From Gammaproteobacteria bacterium (GTDB taxonomy: Bacteria; Pseudomonadota; Gammaproteobacteria; SZUA-140), in contig JALSIC010000084.1 in assembly GCA_026981935.1 (NCBI GenBank), positions 1 to 47,958 of the forward strand: 47,958 bases of DNA. Direction: 5' to 3'. The notes beneath the pieces are model-generated. The model had not been told where the DNA came from, made no database searches, and saw only the letters and a program-made list of their open reading frames with translations. Numbering within the stretch: the first letter of the stretch is position 1; every line of letters starts with the position of its first letter. Position numbers and translations under genes: made by a program. Positions 32,226-41,883 of this stretch are shown here, piece by piece.

Positions 32226-33875
32226 ATGAGCTATCAGGTCCTGGCGCGCAAGTGGCGGCCTCGCGATTTCACCGAGATGGTGGGGCAGGCGCATGTCCTG
32301 CGCGCGCTCATCAATGCCCTGGACAACGACCGGCTGCACCATGCCTTCCTGTTCACGGGCACCCGGGGCGTGGGCAAGACCACCATCGCCCGCATCCTCG
32401 CCAAGTCGCTCAATTGCGAGACCGGCGTGAGTTCCCGTCCGTGCGGCCGGTGCGGCGCCTGCAGGGAGATCGACGAGGGGCGTTTCGTGGACCTCATCGA
32501 GGTGGACGCGGCATCGCGCACCAAGGTGGAGGATACGCGGGAGCTGCTGGAGAACGTGCAATACGCGCCTGTCCGCGGGCGTTACAAGGTGTACCTCATC
32601 GACGAGGTGCATATGCTTTCCAAGCACAGTTTCAATGCCCTGCTGAAGACCCTGGAGGAACCCCCTCCCCATGTGAAATTCCTCCTCGCCACCACCGATC
32701 CTCAGCGTCTGCCGGTCACCATCCTGTCGCGCTGCCTGCAGTTCAATCTCAAGCGCCTCGCCCTGGCGCAGATCCGTGATCACCTGGCCCGGGTGCTGGA
32801 GGGTGAGGGGATCGATGCCGAATCCGCGGCCCTGACGCTCATCGCCCGGGCCGCCGACGGCAGCCTGCGCGATGCCCTCAGCCTGCTGGACCAGGCCATC
32901 GCCTATGGTGGTGGCGCGGTGCGGGAGGCGGAGGTGCGCGCCATGCTGGGCACCGTGGATCAGGATCATGTCTCTGCCCTGCTCAGTGCCCTGGCCGAAG
33001 GTGATGGCGCGGCGCTGCTGGCCGTGGCGGCCCGGGCGGCGGAACACGCCGTCGATTTCGGCGGCCTGCTGGACGCCCTCATCAGCGCCCTGCAGCGCAT
33101 CGCCCTGGCCCAGGTGGTGCCGGATGCGGTGGACGACGAGGCAGGGGACCGGGAACAGGTGCTGGCCCTGGCCCGGCGGATGGCGCCGGAAGAGGTCCAG
33201 CTCCACTACCAGATCGCCGTCATGGGCCGGCGCGACCTGCCCCATGTGCCCGACGCCCGGGGCGGCTTCGAGATGACCCTGTTGCGCATGCTGGCCTTCC
33301 GTCCCGCAAGCTCCGATACGGCGGTCCCTGCCCATGTCCATCATGTCGATACCGGGGGAAGCGATGCATCGCCGGCGCCAGGAGGTGCCCGGGCTGGCGG
33401 CAGGGCAGCGTCGAGGACCTCGTCCGGTGCCGCATCAGCGGCCGGGCCGGATGCCCCGTCCGGCGGTGGCGGTGAGGACGGTGGGGTGGACGAGCGGCCG
33501 GAGAGCTGGGAGACGATTCTCGCGGGACTCGAACTCAATGGCCTGGCGCGGGAGATGGCGAGCCACTGCGTGCTCGAAGCGCGTGACGAGGGGCGCCTGC
33601 GCCTGGTATTGGATGCGGCCCATGCCCATCTTCTCAGCGAGCGCCGTCGGGCACAACTGGCGCAGGCCCTGGCGCGCCGTTTCGGGCGCGACGTGCAGCT
33701 CGAAATCGACGTCGAGACCCCGGCGGAGGAGACCCCGGCGGCACGGCGGGCGCGGATCCGGCAGGACCGCCTGGCGGCCGCGGTGGAGGCGATCGAAAAC
33801 GACGAGGGGGTGAAGCGCCTGCGCGAGACCTTCGATGCCGCGATCGTGCCGGAGACCGTTCAGCCCCTGGACTGA
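32226..33875 (+). CDS. dnaX: DnaX, DNA polymerase III tau/gamma clamp-loader subunit
   Basis: The protein has 549 residues from the ATG at 32226 ([15 protein letters not shown]). The AAA+ domain has Walker [10 protein letters not shown] (~residues 45–53) and the four zinc-binding cysteines in [17 protein letters not shown]. Walker B-type sequence [10 protein letters not shown] and [11 protein letters not shown] follow. A Gly/Ala/Ser-rich linker (~residues 375–425) joins the C-terminal tau-specific region. I saw no A-rich slippery site at the position used in E. coli, so a gamma form by frameshift is not evident. First gene of dnaX–ybaB–recR. Confidence 0.96.
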   Translation: MSYQVLARKWRPRDFTEMVGQAHVLRALINALDNDRLHHAFLFTGTRGVGKTTIARILAKSLNCETGVSSRPCGRCGACREIDEGRFVDLIEVDAASRTKVEDTRELLENVQYAPVRGRYKVYLIDEVHMLSKHSFNALLKTLEEPPPHVKFLLATTDPQRLPVTILSRCLQFNLKRLALAQIRDHLARVLEGEGIDAESAALTLIARAADGSLRDALSLLDQAIAYGGGAVREAEVRAMLGTVDQDHVSALLSALAEGDGAALLAVAARAAEHAVDFGGLLDALISALQRIALAQVVPDAVDDEAGDREQVLALARRMAPEEVQLHYQIAVMGRRDLPHVPDARGGFEMTLLRMLAFRPASSDTAVPAHVHHVDTGGSDASPAPGGARAGGRAASRTSSGAASAAGPDAPSGGGGEDGGVDERPESWETILAGLELNGLAREMASHCVLEARDEGRLRLVLDAAHAHLLSERRRAQLAQALARRFGRDVQLEIDVETPAEETPAARRARIRQDRLAAAVEAIENDEGVKRLRETFDAAIVPETVQPLD

Positions 33876-33918
33876 CTGGAGCTGGATTGAACGAAACTTT
33901 TTGCAGAGGAGACATCCC

Positions 33919-34242
33919 ATGAAAGGTGGTTTGGGAAATCTGATGAAACAGGCCCAGAAGATGCAGGAGGACATGCAGAAGATCCAGGAGGAGATCGCCA
34001 GCCTGGAAGTCACCGGCCAGGCGGGTGGCGGGCTGGTGCAGGTGGTGATGACGGGGCGCCACGACGTGCGCCGCGTGCAGATCGACGACAGCCTGCTGCA
34101 GGACGACAAGGAGATGCTGGAAGACCTCGTGGCGGCGGCGGTCAACGATGCGGTGCGCAAGGTGGAGAGCGAAACCAAGGAAAAGATGGCCAGCGTGACC
34201 AGCGGCCTGCCCATGCCGCCAGGGTTCAAGTTGCCTTTCTGA
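33919..34242 (+). CDS. ybaB: YbaB/EbfC family nucleoid-associated protein
   Basis: The protein has 107 residues: [19 protein letters not shown] at the N-terminus, a beta-sheet core ([16 protein letters not shown]) and a helical C-terminus ending [13 protein letters not shown], the signature ending of the family. It forms tweezer-like dimers that bind DNA in relatives. It lies 43 bp after dnaX and 12 bp before recR, the classic arrangement. GAGGAG precedes the ATG. Confidence 0.95.
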   Translation: MKGGLGNLMKQAQKMQEDMQKIQEEIASLEVTGQAGGGLVQVVMTGRHDVRRVQIDDSLLQDDKEMLEDLVAAAVNDAVRKVESETKEKMASVTSGLPMPPGFKLPF

Positions 34243-34254
34243 ATCAGACACACC

Positions 34255-34851
34255 ATGTCCCACAGCGCCCTCATACGCCAGCTCGTCGAGGCCTTCCGCT
34301 GCCTGCCCGGCGTGGGTCCCAAGAGCGCCCAGCGCATGACCTATCATCTGCTGGAGCGGGACCGGGAAGGTGCCCGGCGCCTCGCGCGGGCGCTGCAGGA
34401 GGCCGCCGAGGGGATCGGGCATTGCCGGGAATGCCGCACCTTGTGCGAGACGGAGACCTGCAGCCTGTGCGCCGACCCGCGTCGGGAGCGCAGCCAGCTC
34501 TGTATCGTGGAGAGCCCCAGCGATGTGAGTGCCGTGGAACAGTCCACCAGTTACCGCGGCCTCTATTTCGTGCTCATGGGGCATCTTTCGCCCCTGGACG
34601 GCATCGGTCCCGAGGAAATCGGCCTGGACGCGCTGGCGCAGCGTCTCGATGCCGGGGGGATCGACGAAGTCATTCTCGCCACCAATCCCACGGTGGAAGG
34701 CGAGGCCACGGCGCATTACATCGCCGAGCTGGCCCGGGCGCGGGGCATCCGTGCCAGCCGCATCGCCTGTGGCGTCCCGTTCGGTGGCGAGCTGGAATAC
34801 CTCGACGCGGGCACCCTCTCCCACGCCATCAGCGGCCGGCGGGATATCTGA
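34255..34851 (+). CDS. recR: RecR recombination mediator
   Basis: The protein has 198 residues: helix-hairpin-helix [18 protein letters not shown] (~residues 16–33), a zinc finger with [16 protein letters not shown], and a Toprim domain ([30 protein letters not shown]). The C-terminal Walker B-like [12 protein letters not shown] is conserved. With RecO/RecF it loads RecA at gaps. Normal length and context. Confidence 0.96.
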   Translation: MSHSALIRQLVEAFRCLPGVGPKSAQRMTYHLLERDREGARRLARALQEAAEGIGHCRECRTLCETETCSLCADPRRERSQLCIVESPSDVSAVEQSTSYRGLYFVLMGHLSPLDGIGPEEIGLDALAQRLDAGGIDEVILATNPTVEGEATAHYIAELARARGIRASRIACGVPFGGELEYLDAGTLSHAISGRRDI

Positions 34852-34881
34852 TCGCGGCGGCGGCCAGGGAGAAGGCAGCCC

Positions 34882-36090
34882 ATGCGCGCAAATTCGTTCC
34901 TGTTGCCCGTTTCCCTGTTCCGGCTCGGATGGGCACTTGCCGGCTCGATCCTCGCCCTGGTGTCCGGCCTGGCCGCCGCGGCCGCCTGCAAGGAGCCGGC
35001 CCCGGATGCGGCCTTCCCCCAGGTGGGCCTGGAAGAAGTCGTCTCCGGATTGAAGGATCCCCTGTTCCTGACCCATGGCGGCGATGGCAGCGGCCGCCTC
35101 TACGTGGTGGAGCAGGGCGGCGTGGTGCGCGTCATCGAGAACGGCCGCCTGCGGGCCGAACCCTTTCTGGACATCCGCGGGCGGGTGAGCAGCGGCGGCG
35201 AGCGGGGTCTGCTGGGCCTGGCCTTCGACCCCCGTTTCCGGGAGAACGGCCTGTTCTATGTCAATTATACCCAGCGCCGCGGCCTGGGGCTGTGGACGGT
35301 GGTCAGCCGCTTTCGCACCGTTTCACCCCTGCGGGCCGACCGTGGCAGCGAGGAAGTCATTCTGCAGGTGCGTCAGCCCTTTCCCAACCACAACGGCGGC
35401 CATCTTGCCTTCGGCCCCGACGGCTTTCTGTACATCGGCCTGGGCGACGGCGGCGCGGCCAACGACCCTTTCGGTCATGGCCAGGACACCGATACCCTGC
35501 TGGGGGCGTTGTTGCGCATCGACGTGAGGGGGGGCGGCACGGGCTATGTCGTGCCGCCGGACAATCCCTTCGTCGGGCGCAAGGGGCACCGGCCCGAGAT
35601 CTGGGCCTATGGACTGCGCAATCCCTGGCGCTTTTCCTTCGATCGTGCCAATGGCCGCCTGTATCTCGCAGACGTGGGCCAGGACCGCGTGGAGGAGATT
35701 GACGTGATCCGGCGCGGTGGCAATTATGGCTGGGACATCATGGAAGGGGATCGCTGTGCCGACGGCGGCGACGACTGTCCCAGGCAAGGCCTGGAGCCGC
35801 CCATTTTCACCTATGAGCATCCGGCGGGTTTTGCCATCACCGGGGGGTATGTCTACCGGGGACGGGCCTTGCCCGGCCTGTGCGGAGCCTATGTCTACGG
35901 CGATTACGTCAAGGGGCGGGTCTGGGCCTTGCGTTACGACGGCCGGCGTGTCGCCCGGCAGGACCTGTTGCTGGCCACGCGCTACAATATCAGTTCTTTC
36001 GGCGAGGATGAGGCGGGCGAACTCTATCTGCTCGCCCATCGCCGCGGCAGCGTGTTGAAATTCGTTCCACAACCTCATACGGGCAGGTGA
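34882..36090 (+). CDS. Secreted PQQ-dependent sugar dehydrogenase (soluble aldose type)
   Basis: The protein has 402 residues. It has a signal peptide (LGWALAGSILALVSGLAAAAA, cleavage near residue 35). The mature part is a six-bladed propeller of the GSDH family (PF07995): VVSGLKDPLFLTHGGDGSG, ERGLLGLAFDPRF, the active-site segment FPNHNGGHLAFGPDG, YIGLGDGG and GLRNPWRFSFD. It oxidises aldose sugars in the periplasm using PQQ and Ca2+. PQQ biosynthesis genes are not in the window, so the cofactor source is unknown. It is separated from recR by 30 bp and may be read with it. Confidence 0.9.
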   Translation: MRANSFLLPVSLFRLGWALAGSILALVSGLAAAAACKEPAPDAAFPQVGLEEVVSGLKDPLFLTHGGDGSGRLYVVEQGGVVRVIENGRLRAEPFLDIRGRVSSGGERGLLGLAFDPRFRENGLFYVNYTQRRGLGLWTVVSRFRTVSPLRADRGSEEVILQVRQPFPNHNGGHLAFGPDGFLYIGLGDGGAANDPFGHGQDTDTLLGALLRIDVRGGGTGYVVPPDNPFVGRKGHRPEIWAYGLRNPWRFSFDRANGRLYLADVGQDRVEEIDVIRRGGNYGWDIMEGDRCADGGDDCPRQGLEPPIFTYEHPAGFAITGGYVYRGRALPGLCGAYVYGDYVKGRVWALRYDGRRVARQDLLLATRYNISSFGEDEAGELYLLAHRRGSVLKFVPQPHTGR

Positions 36091-36093
36091 GAC

Positions 36094-36504
36094 ATGTTTA
36101 CGGCAGGAACCGTGTTGTTCGTGGCAGTGACCTATCTCCTGATGGTGGCGGCGGTCTATCGCGCCCGCCTGCGCCGCTTTCACGTGCCGGTGATGGCCAC
36201 CATCGTGGTCATCGACATTTTCTTCCCTGTCTATCTCTATCTCACCAAGGACTGGATCCGGCGCCTGTTCGAGAACGAGGAAATCTTCTCCTTTCTCATC
36301 TGGATGCACCTGATCCTGGTCATCACCCTCTATACGCTGTACGTCTTCCAGGTCAAGCTGGGACGGCGCCTGCTTGCCGGCGACGAGACGGCGCGCGCCG
36401 ACCACCGTGCGCAGGGCCGGGGCATTCTGGTGGTGCGCGCCCTCATGGTCATCACCGGCGCCCTGCTGGTGGAGCCGCCCGAGGCAGTGCCACCTTCTCC
36501 CTGA
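36094..36504 (+). CDS. Small polytopic membrane protein, possibly DUF420-like
   Basis: The protein has 136 residues with four hydrophobic helices at about 4–22, 33–52, 68–90 and 110–128. It contains scattered His residues (RFHVPVM, WMHLILV, ADHRAQG) and charged loops. The pattern recalls the DUF420 family, but the match is loose. It starts 3 bp after the sugar dehydrogenase gene, so the two are probably co-transcribed. Function unknown. Confidence 0.65.
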   Translation: MFTAGTVLFVAVTYLLMVAAVYRARLRRFHVPVMATIVVIDIFFPVYLYLTKDWIRRLFENEEIFSFLIWMHLILVITLYTLYVFQVKLGRRLLAGDETARADHRAQGRGILVVRALMVITGALLVEPPEAVPPSP

Positions 36505-36557
36505 TCCATTACAGACCGACGGTAAAGCTTCCGGCAGCCCGGTCGTTAATGATATAG

Positions 36558-36575
36558 TTCAAATGCAACTTTGAA
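36558..36575 (+). promoter_or_regulatory. Inverted repeat TTCAAA-N6-TTTGAA before nsrR
   Basis: TTCAAATGCAACTTTGAA is a perfect 6+6 inverted repeat starting right at the end of a possible -10 box (TATAGT, 36553–36558) and ~28 bp before the nsrR start. An ATGCAACTTT-like core recalls NsrR half-sites. It is a likely autoregulatory operator. Confidence 0.55.
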
Positions 36576-36603
36576 TCGAGGTTGCCAGGCGAGCGGAGCC
36601 GCT

Positions 36604-37083
36604 ATGCAGCTGACCCTCTACACCGACTATTCCCTGCGGGTCCTGGTCTATCTGGGGCTCAAGGGTGAGCAGTTGTCCACCATTTCCGAGATCGCCGATC
36701 ACTACGGCATTTCCCGCAATCACCTGGTCAAGGTGGTGCACAACCTGGCGGGTCACGGCTTTATTCGCACCAGTCGCGGCAAGGGCGGTGGCATGCGGCT
36801 GGCGCGGCGCGCCGAGGACATCAATATCGGCGACGTGGTGCGCCACACCGAGGGGAATTTCAACCTGGTGGAGTGCTTCGACGTCGCAGGCAGCGGCTGT
36901 CCCATCACGCCCATCTGCAAGCTCAAGGGCGCCCTGCACAAGGCGACCCGACGTTTCATGGAGGTGTTGGACGGCTATACCCTGGCGGATGTGCTGGAGA
37001 ACAGCGAGGAACTGTCGGACATGCTCCACGTGGTGAATATCGACAGCATCGGCCAGGCGGACCGCGGCGGCAACGCCGGTTGA
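36604..37083 (+). CDS. nsrR: NsrR, nitric-oxide-sensing Rrf2 repressor
   Basis: The protein has 159 residues from the ATG at 36604 (MQLTLYTDYSLRVLVYL). The winged helix is at ~residues 8–65 (ISRNHLVKVVHNLAGHGFI, RGKGGGMRLA) and the Fe–S cysteines are in VECFDVAGSGCPITPICKL (three Cys with NsrR-like spacing). C-terminal LDGYTLADVL is typical. NsrR loses its cluster with NO and releases detoxification promoters. The inverted repeat over its own promoter suggests autoregulation. No NO-detoxifying enzyme is adjacent. Confidence 0.92.
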   Translation: MQLTLYTDYSLRVLVYLGLKGEQLSTISEIADHYGISRNHLVKVVHNLAGHGFIRTSRGKGGGMRLARRAEDINIGDVVRHTEGNFNLVECFDVAGSGCPITPICKLKGALHKATRRFMEVLDGYTLADVLENSEELSDMLHVVNIDSIGQADRGGNAG

Positions 37084-37093
37084 ATGCTCCCCC

Positions 37094-38062
37094 TCATTGT
37101 CCGAGTGTCGCAAGGATCCGTCGGTAGCTGGTGAGGCGCCGGGGATGGATTGACCCTTGCGCCGCCGCCGCGGCCACGGCGCAGCCCGCTTCGCCCGCGT
37201 GACGGCAATTGCGGAACCGGCACTGCGTCGCCCAGGGGCGGAAATCGCGAAAGCCGTGTGCCAGTGCCGCGGCATCCACGTGCCACAGGGCGAAGTCACG
37301 CACGCCCGGTGAGTCGATGAGATCACCTCCTCCGGGCAGGTGATAGAGGGTGGTCGTGGTGGTGGTGTGACGCCCCTTGCCGCTGACGGCCGAGATGGCC
37401 CCGACGCGGATATCCAGGTCAGGCAGCAATGCCTTGATCAGTGATGACTTGCCCACGCCCGACTCGCCCACCAGGACCGAGGTATGTCCGCCCAGACGCG
37501 TCTGCAGTGCCGCCATGCCGGTGCCCTTCACGGCACTGGTGAACAGGCAGGGGTAATCCATGGCGCGGTAGCAGTCCAGCGCCGCCCTCAGGGCAGCTTG
37601 CAGGGCCTCGTCCGCTTCGTCGATCTTGTTCACCAGGATCAGGGCCTGGATGCCGTTGAGCTCCGCCGCCACCAGGTAACGGTCCAGGAGGTCGAGATTG
37701 AGAGGCGGCTGCGCCGCAGGGGAGGGGGCATTGACGATCACAAGGTGGTCCACGTTGGCACAGAGGGGTCTCGGGCGGCCGCGTGGATCGGGGCGGGAGA
37801 GCAGGGCGCGGCGCGGCAGGTGCGCCACGACCACCCCGTAGCCGGTGCGGGCCGGATGCCAGAGGACCCGGTCGCCGCATACGATGGGGCCGCTGTTCCT
37901 GCGGGTGATGCATTCGTGGAGACGGCCCTCTTTGTCCTCGATCGTGGCGTGAGCGCCGTGGCGGGCGATGACGAGTCCTTCGCGGGCCTGTTTTTCCGCC
38001 GTGCCCGCAGCGTTCGCAACCGTCGGGGCAGCCGGCTTCGGCCGGTTTTTTTTCTTCCTCAT
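37094..38062 (-). CDS. rsgA: RsgA, ribosome small-subunit maturation GTPase
   Basis: The protein has 322 residues from the ATG at 38060–38062 (MRKKKNRPKP, basic tail). An OB fold occupies the N-terminal third. The circularly permuted GTPase has LVNKID, then GESGVGKSSLIKALLPD (P-loop), HTTTTTTLYHLPGG, LIDSPGVRDF (G3), and a C-terminal zinc finger with CRFRNCRHAGEAGCAV. It releases assembly factors from late 30S particles. It starts 8 bp after the M48 protease gene, suggesting a shared transcript. Confidence 0.95.
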   Translation of the reverse strand: MRKKKNRPKPAAPTVANAAGTAEKQAREGLVIARHGAHATIEDKEGRLHECITRRNSGPIVCGDRVLWHPARTGYGVVVAHLPRRALLSRPDPRGRPRPLCANVDHLVIVNAPSPAAQPPLNLDLLDRYLVAAELNGIQALILVNKIDEADEALQAALRAALDCYRAMDYPCLFTSAVKGTGMAALQTRLGGHTSVLVGESGVGKSSLIKALLPDLDIRVGAISAVSGKGRHTTTTTTLYHLPGGGDLIDSPGVRDFALWHVDAAALAHGFRDFRPWATQCRFRNCRHAGEAGCAVAAAAAQGSIHPRRLTSYRRILATLGQ

Positions 38063-38070
38063 GCGCCCGT

Positions 38071-39372
38071 TCACGAGGCGGGAGGGGAGGGTGCCGGTAC
38101 CGCATCGTGGCGCACGGCCAGCTCCAGCAGGTGCGCGATGCGCTGGGCCGCGGGGGGGTGGCTGTCGTGGAAGGCGGAGTACAGGGGGTCGGGGGTGAGG
38201 GTGGCGGCGTTGTCCTCGTACAGTTTCACCAGGGCGCGCACCAGCGCGGTGGCGGAGGCCTGCCGCGCGGCGAAGTCGTCGGCCTCGTATTCCTGGCGCC
38301 GGCTGAAATACAGCAGCAGCGGCGAGACGAAGAAACCGAACACCGGTCCCGCGAACATGAACAGCAGGAGGGCCAGGTGGGGCGCGGGCTGGGAGACGCC
38401 CAGGCCCTCGTAGAACCATGCCTGTCCCAGCAGGGCATCCAGGATCAGCAGGCCGGCCAGGGACAGCGCCGCCATGCCGGCGAGGCGCTTGTGGACATGC
38501 CGGCGCTTGAAATGGCCCAGCTCGTGGGCCAGGACCGCCTCGACCTCGTCCGGCACCAGGCTCTTCAGCAGGGTATCGTAGAAGACGATGCGCTTGTGGC
38601 GGCCCAGGCCCGTGAAATAGGCGTTGCCGTGGGCGGAACGTCGCGATCCGTCCATGACATAGATGCCGCTGGCGGTGAAGCCGGCACGGTGCAGCAGGGC
38701 GGTGATGCGGGCCCTGAGGGTCTCGTTCTCCAGCGGCGTGAAACGGTTGAACAACGGGGCGATGAAGGCCGGGTACAGCCACAGCATGAGCAGGGTGAAG
38801 GCATTCCAGGCCAGCCAGACATACAGCCACCACAAGGGACGGATCTGTTCCGGATCGTTGCCGGCGGCCATGAGCCAGAGGACGAGTGCCAGCAGGGGCG
38901 TGGCGATGACCAGGGTCAGAAGGGTCTCCCGGACCAGGTCGGCGGCGAAGAGGCCGGGGGAGGTCTGGTTGAAGCCGAAGCGTTGTTCCGTGACGAAGGT
39001 GTGGTAGATCTTCAGGGGCAGGTCCAGCAGGGCCGTGATCAGGAGCACGCTGAGCATTACCGCCACGCCGAGGACGATGCCTTCCCAGCCCATGTGCCGC
39101 CAGGCCTGATCCAGCGCCTGGAGTCCACCGCCCAGGGTCCATGCCAGGAGCAGCAGGCTGTGATAGAGCAGTGAGGCGATTTCGAAACGGGTCCGCGCCG
39201 TGGCATAAGCGGCGGCCTTCTGGTGGGCTTCCAGAGTGATGCGCTGGTCGAAGGGGCGCGGCACCCGGTGGCGATGGGCGAGGACATGGGCGATGTGGCG
39301 CCGTGCCAGCCACAACTGGGTCATGACCGCAATGGCGAGCGCGAGCAGAAACAGATAGCTGAAGCCGTTCAT
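38071..39372 (-). CDS. M48A (Ste24-like) membrane zinc protease
   Basis: The protein has 433 residues with about seven membrane helices. Zinc site HELGHFKRRH at about residue 290, with the downstream EYEADDFAARQ supplying the third ligand. C-terminal SAFHDSHPPAAQRIAHL is typical of the CAAX-prenyl-protease family (PF16491/PF01435). In bacteria these enzymes act in inner-membrane protein quality control; prenylation is not implied. It is divergent from orn and followed by rsgA. Confidence 0.93.
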   Translation of the reverse strand: MNGFSYLFLLALAIAVMTQLWLARRHIAHVLAHRHRVPRPFDQRITLEAHQKAAAYATARTRFEIASLLYHSLLLLAWTLGGGLQALDQAWRHMGWEGIVLGVAVMLSVLLITALLDLPLKIYHTFVTEQRFGFNQTSPGLFAADLVRETLLTLVIATPLLALVLWLMAAGNDPEQIRPLWWLYVWLAWNAFTLLMLWLYPAFIAPLFNRFTPLENETLRARITALLHRAGFTASGIYVMDGSRRSAHGNAYFTGLGRHKRIVFYDTLLKSLVPDEVEAVLAHELGHFKRRHVHKRLAGMAALSLAGLLILDALLGQAWFYEGLGVSQPAPHLALLLFMFAGPVFGFFVSPLLLYFSRRQEYEADDFAARQASATALVRALVKLYEDNAATLTPDPLYSAFHDSHPPAAQRIAHLLELAVRHDAVPAPSPPAS

Positions 39373-39523
39373 GAGTCCACCGGGTGCATTGTGCCCTTGC
39401 CTGTAATAAGATGCCTACGGTGACGGCCGGGCGGTGACCGCCTGGCGGTGACAGAAAGTGTACAGGATATCCGCCCGCAGCGCCGCCCGGGGGCCGCCGG
39501 CCGGACAGGAGAGACCACAGTTC

Positions 39524-40069
39524 ATGAGTCAGGACCCCGACAATCTCATCTGGATCGACCTGGAAATGACCGGGCTGGATCCGGCGCGCGACCGCATCCT
39601 TGAAATCGCCACCATCGTCACCGACAGCCGGTTGAACGTCCTCGCCGAGGGACCGGTCATTGCCATCCACCAGAGCGATGCCGTGCTGGATGCCATGGAT
39701 GAATGGTGTACACGCCAGCACGGCCAGTCCGGTCTCACCGGACGCGTGCGCGCCAGCCGCTGCGACGAGGCGGAGGCGGAGCGCCTGACCCTGGAATTCC
39801 TGCGTCTTCACGTGCCCCAGGGGGCCTCGCCCATGTGCGGCAACAGCATCTGCCAGGACCGGCGTTTCCTCGCCCGCTGGATGCCGGCGCTGGAGGCCTA
39901 TTTCCACTACCGCAATCTGGACGTGAGCACGGTCAAGGAGCTGGCCCGCCGCTGGGCCCCCGAGGTCTACGAAGGGATGCAGAAGGAATCGCGTCATCTG
40001 GCCCTGGACGATATCCGCGATTCCATCGAGGAGCTGTGTTATTACCGGCAGCGGTTCTTTCGCTGCTGA
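39524..40069 (+). CDS. orn: Orn, oligoribonuclease
   Basis: The protein has 181 residues: DEDDh exonuclease motifs [36 protein letters not shown], and [15 protein letters not shown] carrying the catalytic His and Asp. It degrades 2–5-nt RNA and pGpG to mononucleotides and is normally essential in gammaproteobacteria. AGGAGAG lies upstream of the ATG. Single gene, convergent with glgA. Confidence 0.97.
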   Translation: MSQDPDNLIWIDLEMTGLDPARDRILEIATIVTDSRLNVLAEGPVIAIHQSDAVLDAMDEWCTRQHGQSGLTGRVRASRCDEAEAERLTLEFLRLHVPQGASPMCGNSICQDRRFLARWMPALEAYFHYRNLDVSTVKELARRWAPEVYEGMQKESRHLALDDIRDSIEELCYYRQRFFRC

Positions 40070-40147
40070 CCAGCGCCTGCTCGCGGCCAGGGACTGCAGC
40101 AGCGCCGCCCCTGGCGCGAATGTGCGGGATTCCCGCGCAGGTGCTGC

Positions 40148-41620
40148 CTATGCCGTTTCTTTGATTACGCTTTGTGCGCGTTGATACAGGGCAAGGTACT
40201 GGCGGGCGCTGCGGCGCCAGCTGAAGTCCTGCTGCATGGCATTGAAGATGACCTTTTTCCACAGCCGTGGTTGCCGATAGAGGGCCAGCGCGCGATCGAC
40301 GGCATCCAGGAGGGCCTGCGGGGTGGCGTCGTCGAAGACGATGCCGGTGGCGGTACGGCTGGCGATATTCTTTTCATTGGCGTCGATCACCGTGTTGGCC
40401 AGGCCGCCGGTGCGCCGCACGATGGGCAGGGTGCCGTAGCGCAGGCTGTAGATCTGATTGAGGCCGCAGGGCTCGTAGCGCGAGGGCATGAGGAACATGT
40501 CGGCGCCCCCCTCGATGCGGTGGGCCAGCGCCTCGTCGTAGCCGATGTGGGCCGCCACCTGGCGGGGATAGGTCAGGGTGGCATGCTTGAGACGGTCTTC
40601 GAGGGACTTGTCGCCGCTGCCCAGGATCACGACCTGCACGTCACGCTGGAGGAGCTGGGGCAGGATGGCCAGCAGCAGGTCGAAGCCTTTCTGTTCCACG
40701 AGACGGCCGATGAGGCCGATGAGCGGTGTCTGCGGCTCGCAGGGCAGCCGGAACCGGGCCTGCAGGTCGGCCTTGTTCTCTGCCTTGCGTTCGATGCTGT
40801 AGGCATTGTAGGTCTTCTTGAGGTAGGGGTCCCGGGCGGGGTTCCACTGGCTGTAGTCGGCGCCGTTGAGGATACCCGTCAGCCGGTCACTGCGGCTCTT
40901 CAATAGTTCTTCCAGGCCGCAGCCGAATGCCGGCGTGGTGATCTCCCGGGCGTAGTTGGGGCTGACGGTATTGATCATGTCGGCGAACACGATACCGCCC
41001 TTGATGAAGGAAAACTGGCCGTAGAACTCCATGGCATGCATGGACCACAGGGTCTGGGGCAGGTGCAGGGTCTGGAAGGTTTCCCAGGAGAACAACCCCT
41101 GGTAGGCCAGGTTGTGAATCGTGAAGACCGTGGCCGGGCGTTGCCGGCGTTGAGTCAGCAGGGCCGGTACCAGGCCGCTTTGCCAGTCGTTGCAATGAAC
41201 CACGTCCGGCCGCCAGTCCAGGCCCGCTTCATCCCAGGCGATCTTCTCCACGGTGCGGGCGAAGACGGTAAAGCGCTGCGCATTGTCGGGCCAGTCGCGC
41301 CCCTGTTCGTCGGCGTAGGGTCCGCCCGGCCGGTCGAAATGCGGGGGCGAGTCCACCAGCCAGACCACCACGCGGCTGCCCGGCAGTCGCCCCTCCAGGA
41401 TACCCACCGTGGTGTCGAAGCCGTGGACCGAAAAGCGGCTTTTCTCCTGCAGGCGTCCCGCATTCGCGATGGCACTGCGATAGGCAGGGAGGATGAGGCG
41501 GATGTCGCGGCGCAGGGAGCGGATCGCAGGCGGCAGGCTGCCGGCAACGTCGGCCAGCCCGCCGGTCTTGACCAGCGGATGGGCCTCGCTGGTGACATAG
41601 AGAATGTTGCGCAGGCTCAC
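40148..41620 (-). CDS. glgA: GlgA, ADP-glucose glycogen synthase
   Basis: The protein has 490 residues, GTG start at 41618–41620 (MSLRNILYVTSEAHPLVKTG). The ADP-glucose-binding KTGGLADVAGSLP motif is at residues ~18–30. GT-B C-terminal domain signatures include GLIGRLVEQKGFDLL, and PSRYEPCGLNQIYSLRYGTLP (nucleotide/acceptor site) is at ~375–395. It elongates glycogen. It is divergent from gnd across a 263-bp AT-rich gap that contains a TATACT -10-like box (near 41771). No other glg gene is in the window. Confidence 0.96.
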   Translation of the reverse strand: MSLRNILYVTSEAHPLVKTGGLADVAGSLPPAIRSLRRDIRLILPAYRSAIANAGRLQEKSRFSVHGFDTTVGILEGRLPGSRVVVWLVDSPPHFDRPGGPYADEQGRDWPDNAQRFTVFARTVEKIAWDEAGLDWRPDVVHCNDWQSGLVPALLTQRRQRPATVFTIHNLAYQGLFSWETFQTLHLPQTLWSMHAMEFYGQFSFIKGGIVFADMINTVSPNYAREITTPAFGCGLEELLKSRSDRLTGILNGADYSQWNPARDPYLKKTYNAYSIERKAENKADLQARFRLPCEPQTPLIGLIGRLVEQKGFDLLLAILPQLLQRDVQVVILGSGDKSLEDRLKHATLTYPRQVAAHIGYDEALAHRIEGGADMFLMPSRYEPCGLNQIYSLRYGTLPIVRRTGGLANTVIDANEKNIASRTATGIVFDDATPQALLDAVDRALALYRQPRLWKKVIFNAMQQDFSWRRSARQYLALYQRAQSVIKETA

Positions 41621-41883
41621 GGCGCGCAGACCTCCGCCAGGCCGGCGGACACCCTGACGCGGGTCTCAGAACCACGGGGAAAAGGCGGTGGCGGCGGGTT
41701 TAACGAATTGGCGGCGTATGTCGATAACAGTTTCAAGTGTATTGTTTTTTATTGGCTTTATTCACAGTACTATACTACCCTTGCCTGCGCTGCAAGGGCG
41801 CATTCAAACCGCCGGAAGACATTCAAAGGCATGCGGCCACGAGGCCCACATTATACGGTATTGCATAAGGGGAAACACGTCAT

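Noticed and set aside
37094-39997. Very long left-going frame covering rsgA and parts antisense to orn and out of frame with the M48 gene
   Set aside because: Only the part up to 38062 encodes RsgA; upstream it reads out of frame through the M48 protease gene.
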